Shown piece after piece: positions 11,748-24,300 of a stretch of 64,000 nt of DNA (its first letter is position 1; every line of letters begins with the position of its first letter). Position numbers and translations under genes: made by a program. This DNA is from Corella eumyota (Eukaryota > Chordata > Ascidiacea > Phlebobranchia > Corellidae), in contig OY720100.1 in the NCBI GenBank assembly GCA_963082875.1, forward strand, positions 10,416,001-10,480,000. Reading direction: 5' to 3'. The notes under the pieces are model-generated. The model was not told the origin of the DNA. It saw only the letters and a program-made list of their open reading frames with translations, and did not search any database.

Positions 11748-14700
11748 ATGATATCTGTCACTTAAAACAATATGAATATCGTCGCCAACCATTTTCTTAA
11801 CAAAAGCCCTCGGACGTCGTGTTCTTTTATCCACATGATGTTGTACAAGCTGTGATGTTTTCTGTGACCGTAAAAATGTTTACATAAATTGAATTAATAA
11901 GTAGTTTTTTTTTTCTAAACTATAGTGTATTTAAATTCAATATAGTATTCATAAAGTGTGTATAGGAACATTATGTTAAACCTTACTTCATCATTTTCCA
12001 TTCGTTTGGTTTTGCTTTGCCTCATAAAGCGACATATTTCAAATACTGCCACCAAACTTGCTATAACTAATCCACAAGCAAGCACACAGAACACCCCAGC
12101 AAAATTCTCAAGAGTTAACTCACTATAAAAAGCAGATTAACAAACAGAATCATCAATTGAAACTTGGGTTAAATTAGTAACCAAAATTCATTCAAAATTT
12201 GATCATTTTTATGCCTTTGATCGACGAGGAAAATACCTTTTCTGGTCTAGTTTTTGTTATATTTTTTTAAAAGCTTTGCGTTTTTAAGTAAAGCAAGAAC
12301 AATTTTTATCCCATTGAAAATTACCTTGAGTGACTTCGTCTACCACTGTGGTCCATCTGGCACATACCAACACTCGACCACCATCTATGTTTTAGTCGAC
12401 TGATTTCACCGCTATCTTGTAACTCAAGAATGCTAAAGGGAACATTAACATCAATATTTTTTATTGTTGGTTTTGCATTTTTACATCACAAAATAATATT
12501 TGTAAGAACGTCATTTTACCCCATTGACATTGCATCCCGTATTTCATTACCCTGTGCCACACCAATTCCGTATCCCTTATCATAGATCGAATCAGATACA
12601 GTAGAATACATGCAGTCTGGGTCGGTTAGTATTAAATATTCAATAACTGCCACGTCCCACATAAAAGCATAATTTTCTAATAATAGTAATACTTTTGTTA
12701 AAATATTTTCTTGAAGTTAACTATAAAATATACTTTTCTTAAATATTTGTTATTTAATTAAAAAAAATTAAGTAGCGTTAAAATATACTTTAATTTCTTA
12801 TCTAGCCGTCTTTCTACCATGACTTATAGCCGTAAATTTTTGAATTTTAGATAACAAGGGATTCTGCTGAAGTGCATTTTTGTTATGCAAAATCACATAT
12901 AAATTAATCAAAAAAAAGTAAGGTTAAAATGTGTTTAGCATTTTGATTTTTTTACCGCGTTTGACTTTAGCAAATCCTTGTTTAGGATCACTCACTGAGT
13001 TTGAACCATTTACTACTTTCCACAAGTTGGACCACATCGATTCGGCGTCTTTGCTGTTTTTACCTTAAGATATCGAAACGATGTGTGATATTCATTCAGC
13101 AAATTAGCAAACCAATTTATATAAAAGACAACTATAGTGAATTAAGCTATGCAACACTTTCCATGTTCCCTTTAGGGGTTAAGTATATTTTTATCAATGA
13201 AGGGTGTTGTATTTTGACGTCTTTGAGCTATACGTAAACGCCTGGCTTAAGAACGAATATTGTGGTTTTAGTGCTACTCAAACCAGAAACTCTTTTGACA
13301 GTATCTTGAATAGTCAATAGAAATGTTTGTTTTTTGGTCGGCGTTAAAGGGGAACTCAACAGAAAAATAAGGCCAGCTAATATATTTTTTTGAACTGTAC
13401 TGAGTTTAAAACTGTAATTAAAAATATTTTTGTGTCTGTTATAAGTCTGGTTCAATGTTTTGAACTTCGACGGCAGACCCTTTATGACGTTACCGGGTTG
13501 TACGCGAATTTGTTAGCTATACGTTATGATGCGGTGATAAACTGTTTTATAGTCGTACGAGTTTTCTAGATAAGTTAAACCATTATAAAAACGTTTATAA
13601 ACTTCCTAAAGGATAGTTCTACATTGCACTAGTGTTTTTGTTCGTTTAGATGCAGCAAAAAGTTGTTTATGCCAATTACAAACTTGTTCTATTGTCAGAC
13701 TGCTGAACGCAAACTGTGTGATATCTGCGTTTAGCTGTTAAAAGAAATAAGTTTATGCCACTGTGTGTTTGTATGTATAAACTATGATGAAACAGGCCAA
13801 ATTATTTGTTGATTTTCACTAAATTCGCTTATCATAAGTAATGCAATATTATGTATATTTCTATTGAGACAAACCACATTAAATAAAGGTTTTTCTTTTT
13901 AAAAAAAATGTTCTTGTATAAATGCATGTTTAAAATTTAAAATTTCGTTGCAACTTAGACTCTCTTTTTCACTTGTTTTTAAATAATTTTACACGAACAG
14001 ATGCTCAGTTTCTTGTAAAACAACACTACTCCCATCACTGCTATTAGTAATTCCAGCCTCCCAAACCGGTTTAAATGCAAAGGATTGTAATTGTCCAACA
14101 GGAACAATTTAAGTCTTTAACATCATTTTGGTTTTCAGCAATAGACATAACTATGGTTTACAGAATATCTTAAAAGGCTAATAACAATTCTTCTAAAGGT
14201 TTAAGTTTTTAATAAAAAGCGTTTGCATTTTTGCGACTTCATTTTTTTGCCTTTTATACAATAATACCAATTTTTAAGCGTTTAGTTACAGAATAAAAAT
14301 TACCACATATTATAGCGTTGTTTTACTAACATCATTTTTTGTATTGCTACATGATAAGTCGAGTTAGTCTGGCATGGCGATGAGTCTATTTGTTTAATCT
14401 AAAACAGTTAAATGTTAACTCTTGCAACATACCTAAAAACTTTATTTATGCTTATCTAAACGAATAAAAACACTTGTGCAATGTAAAACTATTCTTGGGG
14501 AAGCTTATAAACGTTTTTATAATAGTTTAACTTTTATATAAAACTTGTGCGACTTTGAAACAGCTTATGGCCGCATCATAACGTATAGCTAACAAACTCG
14601 CGTACAACCCGGTGACGTCATAAAGGGTTCGCAGTCGAAGTTCAAAACAACAAATCAGGCTTATTATAAGCTCGAAAATATTTTTAATTAGAGTTTAAAC

Positions 14701-17700
14701 TCAGTACAGTTTAAAAAAACATATTAGCTGGCCTTATTTTTTTGTTGAGTTCCCCTTTAAATAAAACAAGATTGTTTTTTTGTAAGCAAAAAATTAAACT
14801 TAACTTGTAGTTACAAAATTCTTTGAGAAAATATTTCTCCAAAGCTGTCACTTTACCTTTGGTTTTAAGAAAATCAAATATGCTGGTGTCAAGAGCAGTT
14901 CCAAATGTTATCTCATTTTGTTTGGATAAATCTCTAAACGAACTGATATGATTTTCCAACCTTGTTACAGTCAGATGAGCTGCTAAATTGGCAGTGTACG
15001 ATGAAATGATGATAAGAATAAAAAACCACCAAACCCCGGTCACTATTTGAGAAGACAGCGTCACCAAATTCATATCCGTACCTTTTTGATCAAAAATTTA
15101 TTTTACCTAATTTATTTTATAATATTTTGCAAAAAAATATATATTAAATATGTATTACGTACGAAAATCCGCTGCATTTGTATGTTACGAAGGTACAATT
15201 ACATGTTTAGATTACCTTGCTGTACTAAAGAGCTGTAAACAAACCAAAATGTTCCGTGTAGGGATGTATCATGATATGGAGGACCTGGCATACGTTTGGG
15301 CGAAACTCGGTTTAAGACGTATAACAAAATTGAAACCAAAAATAATCCAGCTATTATTGAGTACCAAACCGTATTGTCAAATGGGTTCAAGAAGGCAAAA
15401 AGGTTGTTTACACTCTTGAAAACATAGTATTTTTAAAAATAAATATTATTTTTTAAAATAAATACTATGTGTTTATTCAAGTGTTTAGTTTTTTATTTTA
15501 ACTTCTATTATCGTGGTATTTTTTTGCCAAAAATTAAAAAATACCTTTGGTTTTTTCATGAGAATTCCAACAGCGTAGTCCATGTATCTCTTTGTAAAAT
15601 CCAGTACCATTTCTCGCTGTGGAGTTATTGTCATTGCTGCTATAGCAATATCTGCTTTCTATTATTAATAAGTGAGCAGGGATACATTTAAATTTTAAAG
15701 CAGTTAAAAAAAGTGTAATCTTAACTAAGACAAGGTTAAAATTGTTAAATAGTTAACCGTGAGCCTAGAAGTGTCAAAAATACAATTTTAATTAAAAGAA
15801 GGGGCGATGCAACTTCTATTAATCAATTAAGATCACCTTGGAAACAACATCTCCAACCAATCCATTCCATTTTCCATTTCTAACCGTCCCGTATTTTTTA
15901 TCTTTCACTTGATATATTTCATATTGAAATCCAATAAGTTCAGAGAGCATGTTAAGTAGATCAATCGAGAACCCGGAGAAAGTTTGTTGGCCGTTCGATC
16001 CGTTACGTACAAACACAAATGGTTCATCCTTAATAATGTTTTGGCAAAAGGGTAGAAAAATAAAATGCTGTATGCGCTTTCAACCACTGATGTAGGTTAA
16101 CAAATATTGAATAATTTACAAGTTTAATTTTAATTATGTAATCTACTTTTATGCCTCAAAAATAAAGAGATTAATAACATCATCTTTTTTTGCTTTGAAG
16201 CAAATAACTAGCTATTTGGGTAACATAATAATTGTTTATTTATTTACCTCGACTGTAACAACTCGAAACGTCTTATTCTTGAATCGATTTCCATAGTGAG
16301 AACGGGCAGATATAGAAAAGGCAGGTTGAGAAAGTTTACTTTTAACAGTGGTACGTGAATTAATTCTTATATTTTGGTAACTTTTCTTTTCTTTGCATGT
16401 TGGATTTTGATCCAAATCTTGGCATATCACCTTTAAATGAAATTAACACGAAAACTTGGTTTATATAAAGCAGAATGAATATAATATTATACTTAAATGC
16501 AACATCAAAAACATTTAAAAAATTCATTCCAAGATAATATGTATATACCTTGCCAGTAGCATCAATATTGCAAAATTGTAAGTCATCTGTCGTGTTAGCT
16601 ATTTCAGTTGAAATATCATTTACATAATACGGGTATTTATTTTCTGTTTCTGTAAATTACATATTAAACGATTAGGCCTACCAATTGTGTATAGACAATT
16701 ATTTAATTTTTAATTTGTCTAACTATTTAACAACTGAAATAGCAACATGTAACTTTTTTACAGACCCTAAAAGAACGATCAGCAAAAATTATAAAAATAT
16801 CCATACAGGCTTAAGTCGCTAGTGGTTTAAATTACATGGTCAAAATAAGTTACATGTTACCTTGTTCAGGTGATCCCATGTGCTTTCTTATCAAGTTGGG
16901 TATGTTAAAACCATTATCGTTTTTCGAATATTTGCTTATGTTTTCAACACAACTTTTTGACGTAACTGATAAATAGTTACTTTGGTTTTGTTGTATATCT
17001 TGGATAACCAAAGATAATAGACCAAATCGACTGTTCAACTTTTTAATAATATTCTGTTAAAACATTGTAAATAAACGTTATTTTGTAGTAAAACTAATTG
17101 CTATAGTTATTTTATTATAACTTAAAGGTTAAAACAATTGTTTTGAATAATTACATTAAAAATATAAAATTTTATACGGTTTTTCGTTCGTAGTTTTCCA
17201 AAACTGGTGAAAATTCATGTTTTTTCGATTTTGTAATTACAGTAACACCATCTCGGAACAAAAGACTTTGCACAAAATAATAATTCATCCAGTCCTTTTT
17301 TAAAGGTATATCAGTTAATTTGCACAAAAGGTGAGTTTTATAAAGTATGATTAATTATGTATATACTTACCATATCAACAATGTAATATTGGACGTAGAA
17401 ACTAAAGGGAAGGTCTGGTATCTGCAAAGTTTTTTTGTAAATGTTTTAGTTAATAAACTTTTTAAAAAAGATATCTTAACAAATATAGGTTAATTTGTAA
17501 AAAAACTTTTTGCAAGAAAAAATTTCAAGAAAATATATCTTTTACCACTTTTAGTACAAAATTTCCCACAGTTGCTTCGCTTGTGAATAAGAGAAAGGCA
17601 ATTTGTCCAGAATTTTCATGGTCAGCATCTCCATTCAGTGACTCCCAAACGTCTTCCTGTCAAATAAGTTATTTAACAAACTTACTCAGTCAAAAAACAC

Positions 17701-19463
17701 AAAGGAACTTCCACCTAATTGCTAATTAATAAGTAATTACCCCCAAATGGATTTTCTATATTTATATATAATGAGCATAGTTTACGATATTAATATATCT
17801 CCACAAGGGGGGCTGGCTATTAGTATTGCTAATATATCATATTATGGAGAAGGTATTGGTTAGTTTTATAACAAAATTATACATTTTATAACAAAATAAT
17901 AACATTATTTAGTCTTTACCATAGCATTGTTAATAAGAGAAGAAGTAAAAGAAAGATTCTCTTGAATGGAATTTGAACGGGCGTTCAGCTTTTGTACAAT
18001 TACCTGATGCATTCGATTTTCTAATTGGTCGATAAATATACTAATCTGACTAACATCTGCAGAACAATAATATCATTTATATTTTCACATTCGTTATTTA
18101 AATTAGGATTTTGGTTTACCTATGGAGTCGTCATAGATTAAAATCATTTTACGCCAACCACAACTTTGAAATTGCTTTCCTAGCGTTTTGTAAGTTTCCC
18201 CAAAATATTTCTTAGTTTTTACAGAGAATCCCATTTTATTCAAACCAATTTTTGATTGTGTACACCTACAGATACAGTTTACAGCAAAGGAGGTAATATA
18301 GATTTAAAACTTAAGGAATAAGTTAAATTAGTATCGATTACATAGAAAACTAGTACTTAGGTTATCGCTTGCGTTGTACAATACTTCTTTACACACTTAA
18401 AATAAAATCTTTATAACTCAATATATCTTGTACACGCGGACTTACTCTTTATCTTGGCATAGTTTTTTACACAACGTTTTGGGATGGATTGAAATTTCGA
18501 AAACTGGTAGTTTAAGCGCGGTAGATAAAAACAAAAGGTTGCTTGAGCACGCACAGCGGTTTATCACAATTAAGATGTCTGGTCTGTATTGAAGGGATTG
18601 GCACACTGTCATATAAAAAATTATTATCTTTACAATATAGATCAATTTAATAAAAATAAAGATAAATTACCTTTATTCATGACGTCATTTTCACTATTAA
18701 GATCGACAATTTTCGTTTTTTCAATCGCCTGAAATTGTTTTGCTTTACGCTCACGGTTGGAATTACTAAACAGGTGACTTATTTTATTATCCCACACTTC
18801 CCGTACAGATTGTCGAATTAAAATAGGATCAATATGTACATCAGACAAAAAACCTACAATATAAATCAGCAATATATAATTTGTTTCCATTTTTATCAAT
18901 ATTTAACTGCGTTGTGGCTTAAAATAAAACAATTTTGATCTTTTTTATTTTTAAACGTAAATATTTGTGTAATTTTTTAATTACACTGTTCAAATGTCAG
19001 CAACATCATATAAGTTAGAAATTGAAACGTTTTTCATAGTTTAAGTTTTAAAGTATAGAAACTTTACCAAAATTTTAGTTAATGTAATTTTTTTAAACAA
19101 TTAAATGTAAAAACAGTTGCACCTTTTTAAAGTACAACTTGTGTTAAAATTAGGCAATTGATATAAATATCTAATTTACTGCATAGACTGCATTTTATAT
19201 GGTTACAAAAATGTTTTAAATTGCAAAGACCTCTTTAATTTAGTTTAAAAGTCAAATAGAAAAATTTTATGTAAAAAATATATATCTTTCAATAAAACAT
19301 AGGTTTTAAATTTTAAGTAAAAATATGGCGATATCCTTTTTCACTAAGTAAAAATATGGCGATATCATTTTTCACTTTAAAACAACTCACCTAGGATTAA
19401 ATTTCCATTTGTTAAGGAAGTAAAAACTATCAAACACAATAAGCAAGGACAACTGCCTAACAT
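11745..19463 (-). CDS. GRID: Delta-type ionotropic glutamate receptor (GluD), complete
   Basis: A 936-aa GluD-family receptor subunit. GluD proteins are postsynaptic organisers that bind cerebellins and glycine/D-serine. Exons (minus): 19391-19463, 18671-18853, 18446-18605, 18120-18265, 17920-18056, 17546-17656, 17371-17421, 17178-17294, 16861-17053, 16549-16649, 16248-16430, 15837-16028, 15545-15658, 15216-15414, 14857-15081, 12956-13063, 12520-12676, 12325-12432, 11987-12122, 11745-11861. All phases close. A signal peptide covers about residues 1-22, then the amino-terminal domain, S1 from about 486 with Arg in TITPQRE (564), M1 603-621, pore with SLVQQG, M3 gate SYTANLAAH (681-689), S2 with Asp in MWDVAVIEY (772), and M4 about 861-881. 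[25 protein letters not shown] and [11 protein letters not shown] mark GluD rather than AMPA, kainate or NMDA types. Oddity: His replaces the usual gate Phe. The tail is short and basic. Confidence 0.95.
13344..14760. mobile_element. TTAA-flanked element with ~300-bp terminal inverted repeats in a GluD intron
   Basis: The body is 13348-14756, bounded on both sides by TTAA. The ends are AGGGGAACTCAACA and its inverse. The inverted repeats run about 300 bp (to about 13655 and from about 14450), sharing markers such as AAGGCCAGCTAATAT, TTAGCTATACGTTATGATG and AAAACGTTTATAA, with roughly 10-15% mismatch by eye. The ~800-bp middle shows no transposase frame. TTAA duplication is typical of piggyBac-type transposition, but the termini are not classic piggyBac, so the family is open. 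It lies between exons 14857-15081 and 12956-13063. Confidence 0.85.
19314..19375. repeat. 31-bp tandem duplication in GluD intron 1
   Basis: Two adjacent copies (19314-19344 and 19345-19375) of a unit containing AAAAATATGGCGATATC, differing at one position. It lies just inside the first intron, 16 bp from the signal-peptide exon. No function is visible. Confidence 0.85.
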
Positions 19464-21377
19464 TTTAATATGAACTGAAAAAAATCAAAAAATTAACATG
19501 GTATTTAACCCAAAAATATATTTCTAAAATTTTACCAATAAAGTCAGGTAGTTGTTTAAAAAGTGCTGGATCTTTAATACAGCTTAATGTTTGTATTGCC
19601 TGTATTAAACCTAAACAAAATTAAAATAAGACAGAAAACTTGATGTTATCTAAAAACAAGTTTAATATTTGTTTAACTAAACTTAGACTTACTACATCTC
19701 ATGTTTTACACTTCAGTAAAAATCAAATACCAAGTAAAAACTTTACTATAGTCTTTTATTTTGATGCACGTTTGTAATTGTCTTACCGAGTTATATAAAA
19801 GTACGACTGTTTTTCCGTTGCAGTAAAAAACTAACGGTAACTACTTGTGTGAAATGCGCATGAAATGTGAAGTGTTATAAAAATCTATGCAATTAAATGA
19901 CTTTTTAAAAAAAATCGATATTCAATGAATTAATTATTTAATCGATTGAAGTAAAATCGATTTACTTTCTCTGTGTTTGGAACTCTTGTATTTAAAAGAT
20001 GCCTTTAACGCTAACGCTTAAAGTATGGGATAGAATAAGGTTTGGTTTAAAATAAGGTTATATTAAATGTAATTGTTTTATGTCGATTATTTTACACTGT
20101 ACCATCATAGGATTGCTTTTGTTCTGTTATTTCATTCACTACTTTATTTTATTTCATTTTTATTTTTTTATGTGTATTAATGTATTTTATTTTATCGTAA
20201 TTAATATTATTTTAATTTATTTTGGGTTTGGTGACCATGCCATAACATACTTAAAATCTTTATGTAAACATTATTACTTTTGGCATGTTTCAAATCATTA
20301 AATTGATTTTGTCATTTTTTCCCGTCGCATTGTTGTAATATTAACTGTATATCGTATTTATTATTTACTTTTATCAATGTGCAAAAAACGCAAATAAAAA
20401 AAAACTCCATTTTTTATAAATCGGCTCTAATTTAACTTTAAAAAACATTTAAAAGAAACTTAAAACGCAAATAGCTGTCACTCCGATTATGACGTAACAA
20501 TTGTACAAACGTTGCTTCAGCACACGTTTTGGCAATGTTTTGATTTGCGCTTTGAAGTTTGGTAGTGATTTTATATTAACTTTGTTTGGCCAGGTAGGCT
20601 TGCAAATATTTTTGGAGTAAAAGTCAAAAAGCTTTTGTCATAGAAGTACCTACCAGTTTATAGGCGGCAGTAACTTAAACTGTCTGACTGGTTTAATAAA
20701 TCATAGAACAAGATCTCTTTGTATTTGCAAATTAAAGCATTTTACCTAACACTTGCAAGCAAGACATTAATAAAATTTTAATAGGATAAAAATTAATTAT
20801 TATTTTAAAATTATTTTGCCATTAATCTCAAGTACTAAAAAATATTAAAACAAGTATGTTTAAATGTTGCGTAAAGTCTAAACAAAAAAATGGATTTTTA
20901 ATAAATTGGTAATTTTCGTTGGTAAAACAATTTTATTTATGTATACAAACTTTACAGTAGCAAAACATTTGTTGAAAAACGGACAGTGTAAAGGCTAAAA
21001 ATTTTTCAACAGTGGTGAACTTAGTAAAACATGCAACAAAAGTTAATTTAAAACATTTTATTGAAAAAACTCATATATATTTTTAACGTAATATAAAAAA
21101 GCGCACATTTAGTAATTGACATATATCAATAACCTTTTAATCGATAGTCAAGTATAACATTTGCTATTGTAAATCGATACTTGAAATTAATTTACAAGCG
21201 TCATTTTGGAGTTAATTTCAACTTAAATACTTTTATGTATTATACCTACTTTAAATTATAAATTAAACTTTATTTTGGGTTGATATATTCTATGTTCTAA
21301 CAGGCCCTGCATATACTAGCTGATTTCTAAGTAAACAGGAAGATACAGAATACAAAAAGACGTTGACAATTTTGACA
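19464..21377. promoter_or_regulatory. Divergent intergenic region between GluD and the unknown gene
   Basis: The only DNA between two divergently transcribed genes, so both promoters should lie here. Directly upstream of the GluD ATG is a strong acceptor (TTTTTTTCAG at about 19475, minus). Upstream of the other gene is one at 21300 (TATGTTCTAACAG, plus). Each gene therefore has a 5' UTR intron or a spliced-leader acceptor. A TATA-like TATATAAAAG lies at 19792-19801 (plus). The rest is AT-rich with no coding frame; the small open frame at 20080-20301 is low-complexity. Confidence 0.45.
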
Positions 21378-24300
21378 ATGTCTAGAGAAAGGGCAAGACC
21401 AGTTACAGCTATTTCAGAAACTAAAAAAGAATATTTAAAACGATTTTTGACACCAAGACGACGGCCTGTTAGATCTAATACTGACGTTGAAGCCATCAAA
21501 CGAACAAGGCGAAGAGGTTAGGACTTTTAACACAAGTTTTTTTCTAAATATATAGCAGTCCGAATCGAACTTTTGTTATTTATTTGTATGCTTTCAACTG
21601 GTTTTAAAATTGTTTAAGTTGGGGCCATTTTGATCATCCACTGGCAACTTTTAGACGAAAATTAAAATATGAATTTATCTAGATCATTGCTTTGAACATA
21701 ATGTAGTTTTTATTTTTGAATATTACTGTAAGTCGTTTTTGGACTTTTATTTATTGTACAATATAAGTATTCTCCCAATTTAACTTTACTATGCAGGAAA
21801 TAAACCTTAAAAATTTAATTTTTTTTTAATTAAACAAATTTTGTCTCGTTGTAGTTGTTGCTGACCCTAATTTGCAAGAAAATACTGAATTCCTTACGCC
21901 GTATCACGAGAAAGAGGTGAGCGGTCTTTTTAAGCGAAAGCCGCGGCGAAAATATATATTTAGTCGTCAGGGTAAAAGACACCTTAAAAACGAAAGCGCT
22001 GCTGATACAGCACATGCAAGTATCTGTCACCATACCGACAGTTCTAAAGATGTAAGTGGGGAGGGAAAGCATTGTGATGTAAGCAAAATTGCGGATAATG
22101 ATGCCGAGGTCGGGTCAGATTTAAGTCATTTGCTGTGCGAGATTCAATGTGAAATCATTACAACAGACAAAGGGCAATGTGGTGACAATATGCGGCGGCC
22201 ATTCACTTCCCGAAAATACAATTGTAAAACGATATTAGCGCAACAAGAAAACAAGGTTGACGTAACAGATACAAACGACACTAAACAATACAGCGTACCA
22301 CATGCCACAAGTGAACAAGATTATACGCAATCTGAAATAGGCGATTACTATTCCGTTTATGATGAGCTAAGTGCCGATCGCAGTAGTAACGAGTCTTATT
22401 CAAAGGTGACATCAGGATATCTATCTTGTGAACCAGAGTTAGATCAAAACTGTGGATTTGAAAACGGAGAAAAGAAAAGTCAAAGCGAAAGTAAGAATAG
22501 GGTCGCACTTCAACAAATTATCAAAACAAATTTGAAATACCAAGCCGAGGCCGCCGATGAATGGCAATGTTTGGATACTAGTAACTTACAAAGATCTACA
22601 AATAAAAAGTTACTTTTCAAACCCATTGTTGCTAGAAGTAGAGGACGTGAACGCTGCAAAAGTAAAGAAATAGACAATACTATTAACAATAAGTTTAAAA
22701 ACGAACTGATTCGTAATTTTAGCGACTTTTCGAACCAAACAATTCCCCGAAGTAGGCCTTTAACAAGCACGCAATCCTTGTCAAGCAAAGACATATTTGA
22801 TTTTAACGAAAAACAACATTTAGAAAAAATAATAAAAAAGATTGACAATGACAAAATTAACATAGACGATAGGCCACAAGAAGACCAAGAAACAAACTTT
22901 TTAGTTTTTACTGATACGAACTCTACTGAAAATCAATTGGGAGAAAATATGAATTCTGCAGCCTCCTACAACAGGTATCCACCCTCCAGTTACTCCATAA
23001 ATTCAATGTTGGTAAACCCCGAAGACGACTGCGATAATTTAAGTGAGAGTGACACTCTTGATGATTTATCTTCGATCAAGTTTGGCGAAAGAAAATATAG
23101 CAATTCACCTCCTCACAGTGCATTGAAGAAAAGAGGGAGTATTGGGAGCGCAGGGAAAAAACAAAGAGGTAAACTTTAACTTAATTATAAACAAATGTAA
23201 GGTTGTATTTTTAAAAACTGTCTAAAATTTACATTTTGTAACATAAAATGTGTTATTTCTCTTTTTTTGATAAAAAAATAATATCTTGTTTGTAGTATTA
23301 TTTCTATGGTCAATTGTTATTTTAATTTTACAGTGAAATTTGATTTGGATCTTGAAATCCATGTTGTTCCCCGAGATTATCTTCATTTTACCCCAGTTGA
23401 GCTAATGCAAAGCGACGAAGAAGTTTTTACAGACGAAGAACTGGCTGGTAAAGCCGATTGTTTTAACTTGGATAAAAATTTGAATGATCAAGTAACTTAT
23501 GAAAACAACGAAATGAATCACGATCTTAATAACGCTTTTGGAAAGGTATAAACCCTAATATTTGTCCTTAATAAAATATCATAAAAATAAATTAATATGA
23601 ACTGGGTGCTAATGTATTACTAACTTTGCCATAATTGTTTTTAAAATTTTAATTCAGGTTGGTGATTTTTTATATATTTGCCAGGTTTCGATTCGTGGAA
23701 CTCTGACACCGTTTCGTGTTATATCAAGAGATTATTTTCCCGCTAGTCGGCGCTCTTCACCTTCGCTTACAACTAATAACTATCCGACCCGCCGTGATTC
23801 ACTAGATATTATTGAGGTAAATTAAACACTGCAATTAAATTTTTGTACAATATAATGCTTGTTTTATAACTTTTCAAAGTAATATATTAGTACTTTGAAG
23901 ATTTTTTAATCTAGATGCAAAAATTCTTAAAACAACAAGCTAGAGAACGGGCGCTTAATTCATCATCAACTAATAGGAAAAATGCGTCTTTAAATGCAAA
24001 ATTTAAGATAAACGCTTTGTCCCAATCTTCGTCAAACTCTTTGAAGGTTTCAAAAACATCGCCTCCGCCCGGTAGATATTCGCAATCTAGCTTATCGACA
24101 TCACAACACACAAATTTGGTACCAAGATACACTCATCTTCAGCTGCAAAGGCAATACGAAGAATGGGAAGATAGAAGACGAAGAAAGCAACAGTTGTACG
24201 AACCTAAAACATATAACAAAACTATCAGTGAGCCAAAACTGTACGATTCTACACATACTAATTGTAAAGAAGGTTTTCACAAGACAAATGAAGTAAATGA

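Noticed and set aside
13228-13455. 75-aa minus-strand open frame in a GluD intron
   Set aside because: It spans the border of the TTAA-flanked element, so half of it is mobile-element end; the receptor frame is complete without it.
20080-20301. 73-aa hydrophobic plus-strand open frame between GluD and the next gene
   Set aside because: Low-complexity Ile/Phe/Tyr-rich translation of AT-rich DNA, with no splice or family support.
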